Of a stretch of 6,850 nucleotides of DNA, positions 5,165 through 6,850 are shown one piece after another. The notes under the pieces were generated by a model. The model made no database searches. It saw nothing but the letters and a program-made list of their open reading frames with translations, and was not told where the DNA came from. The position numbers and the translations under genes are program-made. Numbering within the stretch: position 1 is the stretch's first letter; every line of letters begins with the position of its first letter. Source of the stretch: Propionibacteriaceae bacterium (lineage in GTDB: Bacteria; Actinomycetota; Actinomycetes; Propionibacteriales; Propionibacteriaceae); contig PMBM01000153.1 of NCBI GenBank assembly GCA_003153855.1, forward strand, positions 16,218-23,067, given 5' to 3'.

Positions 5165-6850
5165 TTATCTGGTGATGTCGATCACGGTGTCGCCAACACC
5201 CACATCCTCGCCCGTACGGGGCGTGACTGCAGTGAGGTTCTTCGTGTTCGTCACCACGACGACGGTGGTCGGGTCGTATCCCGCCGCCTTGACCACGTTG
5301 AGGTCCACGGTGGCGAGGAGGTCGCCCCGCGTCACGCGGTCGCCCTTGGTGACGGCGATCGCGAAGCCCTCACCCTTGAGCCGTACGGTGTCGATCCCGA
5401 CGTGGACGAGCACTTCCACCCCGTCGTCGGTCTTGATCCCGTAGGCGTGCCCGGTCGCCGCGACCGTCGCCAGCACGCCGCTCACGGGAGCGACGATCTT
5501 GCCGTTGGTCGGGATGATGCCGACTCCCTCGCCGAGTGCCCGCGAGGCGAACACCTTGTCAGGCACGTCATCGAGCGAGATCACCTTGCCGGCGACGGCT
5601 GTGGCGATCTCTGTTGTCGCCACGAGAGTGGCCACTCCGCCCGCACCTGCTCCTCCAACAGCACCTACTGCCGAGACGGCAGCCGTAGGAGCGGTCCCGC
5701 CGACGCGAACGGCCTCGAGAGCGAGGTCGGCCTCGGCCTGCGCACGCTCGGCGGCGGCCTCGGCCTTCTGCTCCGGCGTGCGGTAGTCGGAGATGATGAC
5801 CAGGACCATCGAGGTGATGAACGCCGCGGCGATCGAGATGACGTAGAGCACCATCGGCTTGAAGACGGGGATCGTCAACAGGGACGTGAACGCGAACGCG
5901 CCCGTCTTGACGCCGCCGCCGAAGCCTGTGATGAGACCGCCGACGAGGCAGCCGACCAGCATGCGGGGGTAGATCCGCTTGAAGCGCAGGTGGATTCCGT
6001 AAAGGCTGGGCTCGGAGATGCCACCCAGCAGACCCGCCGCGAGTGCGCCGGTCGCCGTCTGACGCATTTGCACGTCCTTGTCTCGCATGGAGAGGACGAG
6101 CACACCGGCGGTCGCGCCGAAGCACGCGAAGTTCCACGAACCCATGGGGCCCTGGATGAAGTCGTACCCGAGCGTCTGGATGTTCAGCAGCATCAGTGCG
6201 TTCAGCGGCCAGTGGAGGCCCAGGGGCACGAGGAACGGGTAGATCAGGGGAATGATGATCGCGAACAGGATCGGCGCGTGTCCGTTGAGGTATGCGAGGC
6301 CGCCGCCGATGCCGCTACCGAGCCAGATGCCCAGCGGGCCGAGGAGGAATGCGGTGAGAGGGATCATGACGACCATCGACAGGAACGGTACGAAGACCAT
6401 CTGGATGCTGTCGGGGATGAGCTTCTTCAGGAACCTGTAGAGAGGCGCCAGTATCGCGACCATGATCAGTGGCACGAACACCTGGCCGCCATAGTCGTTG
6501 AGCTGCATCGGTAACCCGAAGACATGCGCGACACAGGACACCGTGCCCAGGGTCGGGTTCGTTGAACACGTCACTCCGGGCACGGTCGCGAGGAGCGTCT
6601 TTGCGTCGTGCACGGTCAGGCTGACGAAGTTCGGCGTCATGATCGCGCCCATGATGGTCGCGCCCAGCCACGGGTCGACGTTGAGCTTCTTCGACGCGTT
6701 GTACGCGACCATGATCGGCAGGAAGTAGAAGACCGCGCGCCACATGGCGTCGACGAAGACCCAGCTGGCCGACTTGTCGGCTGCACGGAAGTCGACCACG
6801 TGCAAGGCGTCGAGGATCGCGGCGAACGCGATGATCAGCGAGGCGCCCAG
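5165..6850 (-). CDS. bglF: PTS beta-glucoside-type EIIBCA permease, N-terminus outside window
   Basis: 561 residues are visible and the frame is open at the right edge; the IIB domain and first membrane helices (roughly 120-140 residues by comparison with BglF) are missing from view. It imports and phosphorylates a sugar. Residues 1 to about 355 are the membrane IIC domain, with hydrophobic segments such as AVFYFLPIMVAYNASKK and the conserved GISEPSLYG (277-285). An Ala/Glu-rich, then Gly/Ala-rich linker (about 356-430) leads to a glucose-type (Crr) IIA domain: VFASRALGEGVGIIP (433-447), GHAYGI with His468, and LVHVGIDTV with the phosphorylated His483. The B-C-A family includes beta-glucoside, sucrose and trehalose permeases; the adjacent BglG-type antiterminator favours a beta-glucoside, but the substrate is not proven. 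The IIC loop has an uncommon Cys95/Cys106 pair. A TTG at 6805 is not the start, as transporter sequence continues upstream of it. It probably heads or nearly heads the operon. Confidence 0.94.
   Translation of the reverse strand: MGASLIIAFAAILDALHVVDFRAADKSASWVFVDAMWRAVFYFLPIMVAYNASKKLNVDPWLGATIMGAIMTPNFVSLTVHDAKTLLATVPGVTCSTNPTLGTVSCVAHVFGLPMQLNDYGGQVFVPLIMVAILAPLYRFLKKLIPDSIQMVFVPFLSMVVMIPLTAFLLGPLGIWLGSGIGGGLAYLNGHAPILFAIIIPLIYPFLVPLGLHWPLNALMLLNIQTLGYDFIQGPMGSWNFACFGATAGVLVLSMRDKDVQMRQTATGALAAGLLGGISEPSLYGIHLRFKRIYPRMLVGCLVGGLITGFGGGVKTGAFAFTSLLTIPVFKPMVLYVISIAAAFITSMVLVIISDYRTPEQKAEAAAERAQAEADLALEAVRVGGTAPTAAVSAVGAVGGAGAGGVATLVATTEIATAVAGKVISLDDVPDKVFASRALGEGVGIIPTNGKIVAPVSGVLATVAATGHAYGIKTDDGVEVLVHVGIDTVRLKGEGFAIAVTKGDRVTRGDLLATVDLNVVKAAGYDPTTVVVVTNTKNLTAVTPRTGEDVGVGDTVIDITR

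Noticed and set aside
5165..6805. TTG at 6805 as the true start of the EII gene
   Set aside because: The open frame continues to the window edge with hydrophobic IIC-like sequence, and the IIB domain expected for the family is still missing.

Overview
The window is high-GC DNA with gene-dense, one-direction organisation: every gene I can support lies on the minus strand, so transcription runs from position 6850 towards 1. Codon choice (strong G/C at third positions), GTG/ATG starts with AAGGA-like ribosome binding sites, and the protein families point to an actinobacterium. A Propionibacteriales-like host is possible, but that is only an impression.

Right part (6850 to 2293): a compact phosphotransferase (PTS) operon. 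In transcription order it holds a beta-glucoside-type EIIBCA permease (its N-terminus, including the IIB domain, lies outside the window), a BglG/LicT-type antiterminator with all four regulatory histidines, HPr (ptsH) and Enzyme I (ptsI). Gaps are 50, 20 and 6 nt. The operon thus carries the energy-coupling proteins together with a sugar-specific permease and its own regulator. Phosphate would pass from PEP to EI His188, HPr His15, the IIA His of the permease, IIB and then the sugar. The antiterminator is presumably tuned by phosphorylation from HPr and EII. Its RNA target is not visible and should lie upstream of the EII gene.

Middle (2292 to 1203): a 304-bp gene-free stretch with several GC-rich inverted repeats, including candidate terminators after ptsI and a 9-bp-arm dyad touching the next start codon. 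It is followed by a nucleoside phosphorylase of the PNP/uridine phosphorylase superfamily.

Left part (1202 to 1): the most interesting region. A well-conserved cobalamin (B12) riboswitch fills the gap after the phosphorylase stop codon. It leads a secreted protein made of a DUF4430-like domain, a Ser/Ala/Pro repeat linker and the start of an alpha/alpha-toroid (squalene-cyclase/prenyltransferase-like) domain. These are the two folds that make up animal intrinsic factor and transcobalamin, here in the opposite order. The riboswitch gives independent evidence that this is a bacterial extracellular corrinoid-binding protein. The gene runs off the left edge; an ECF-type or other B12 importer downstream would be expected but is not seen.
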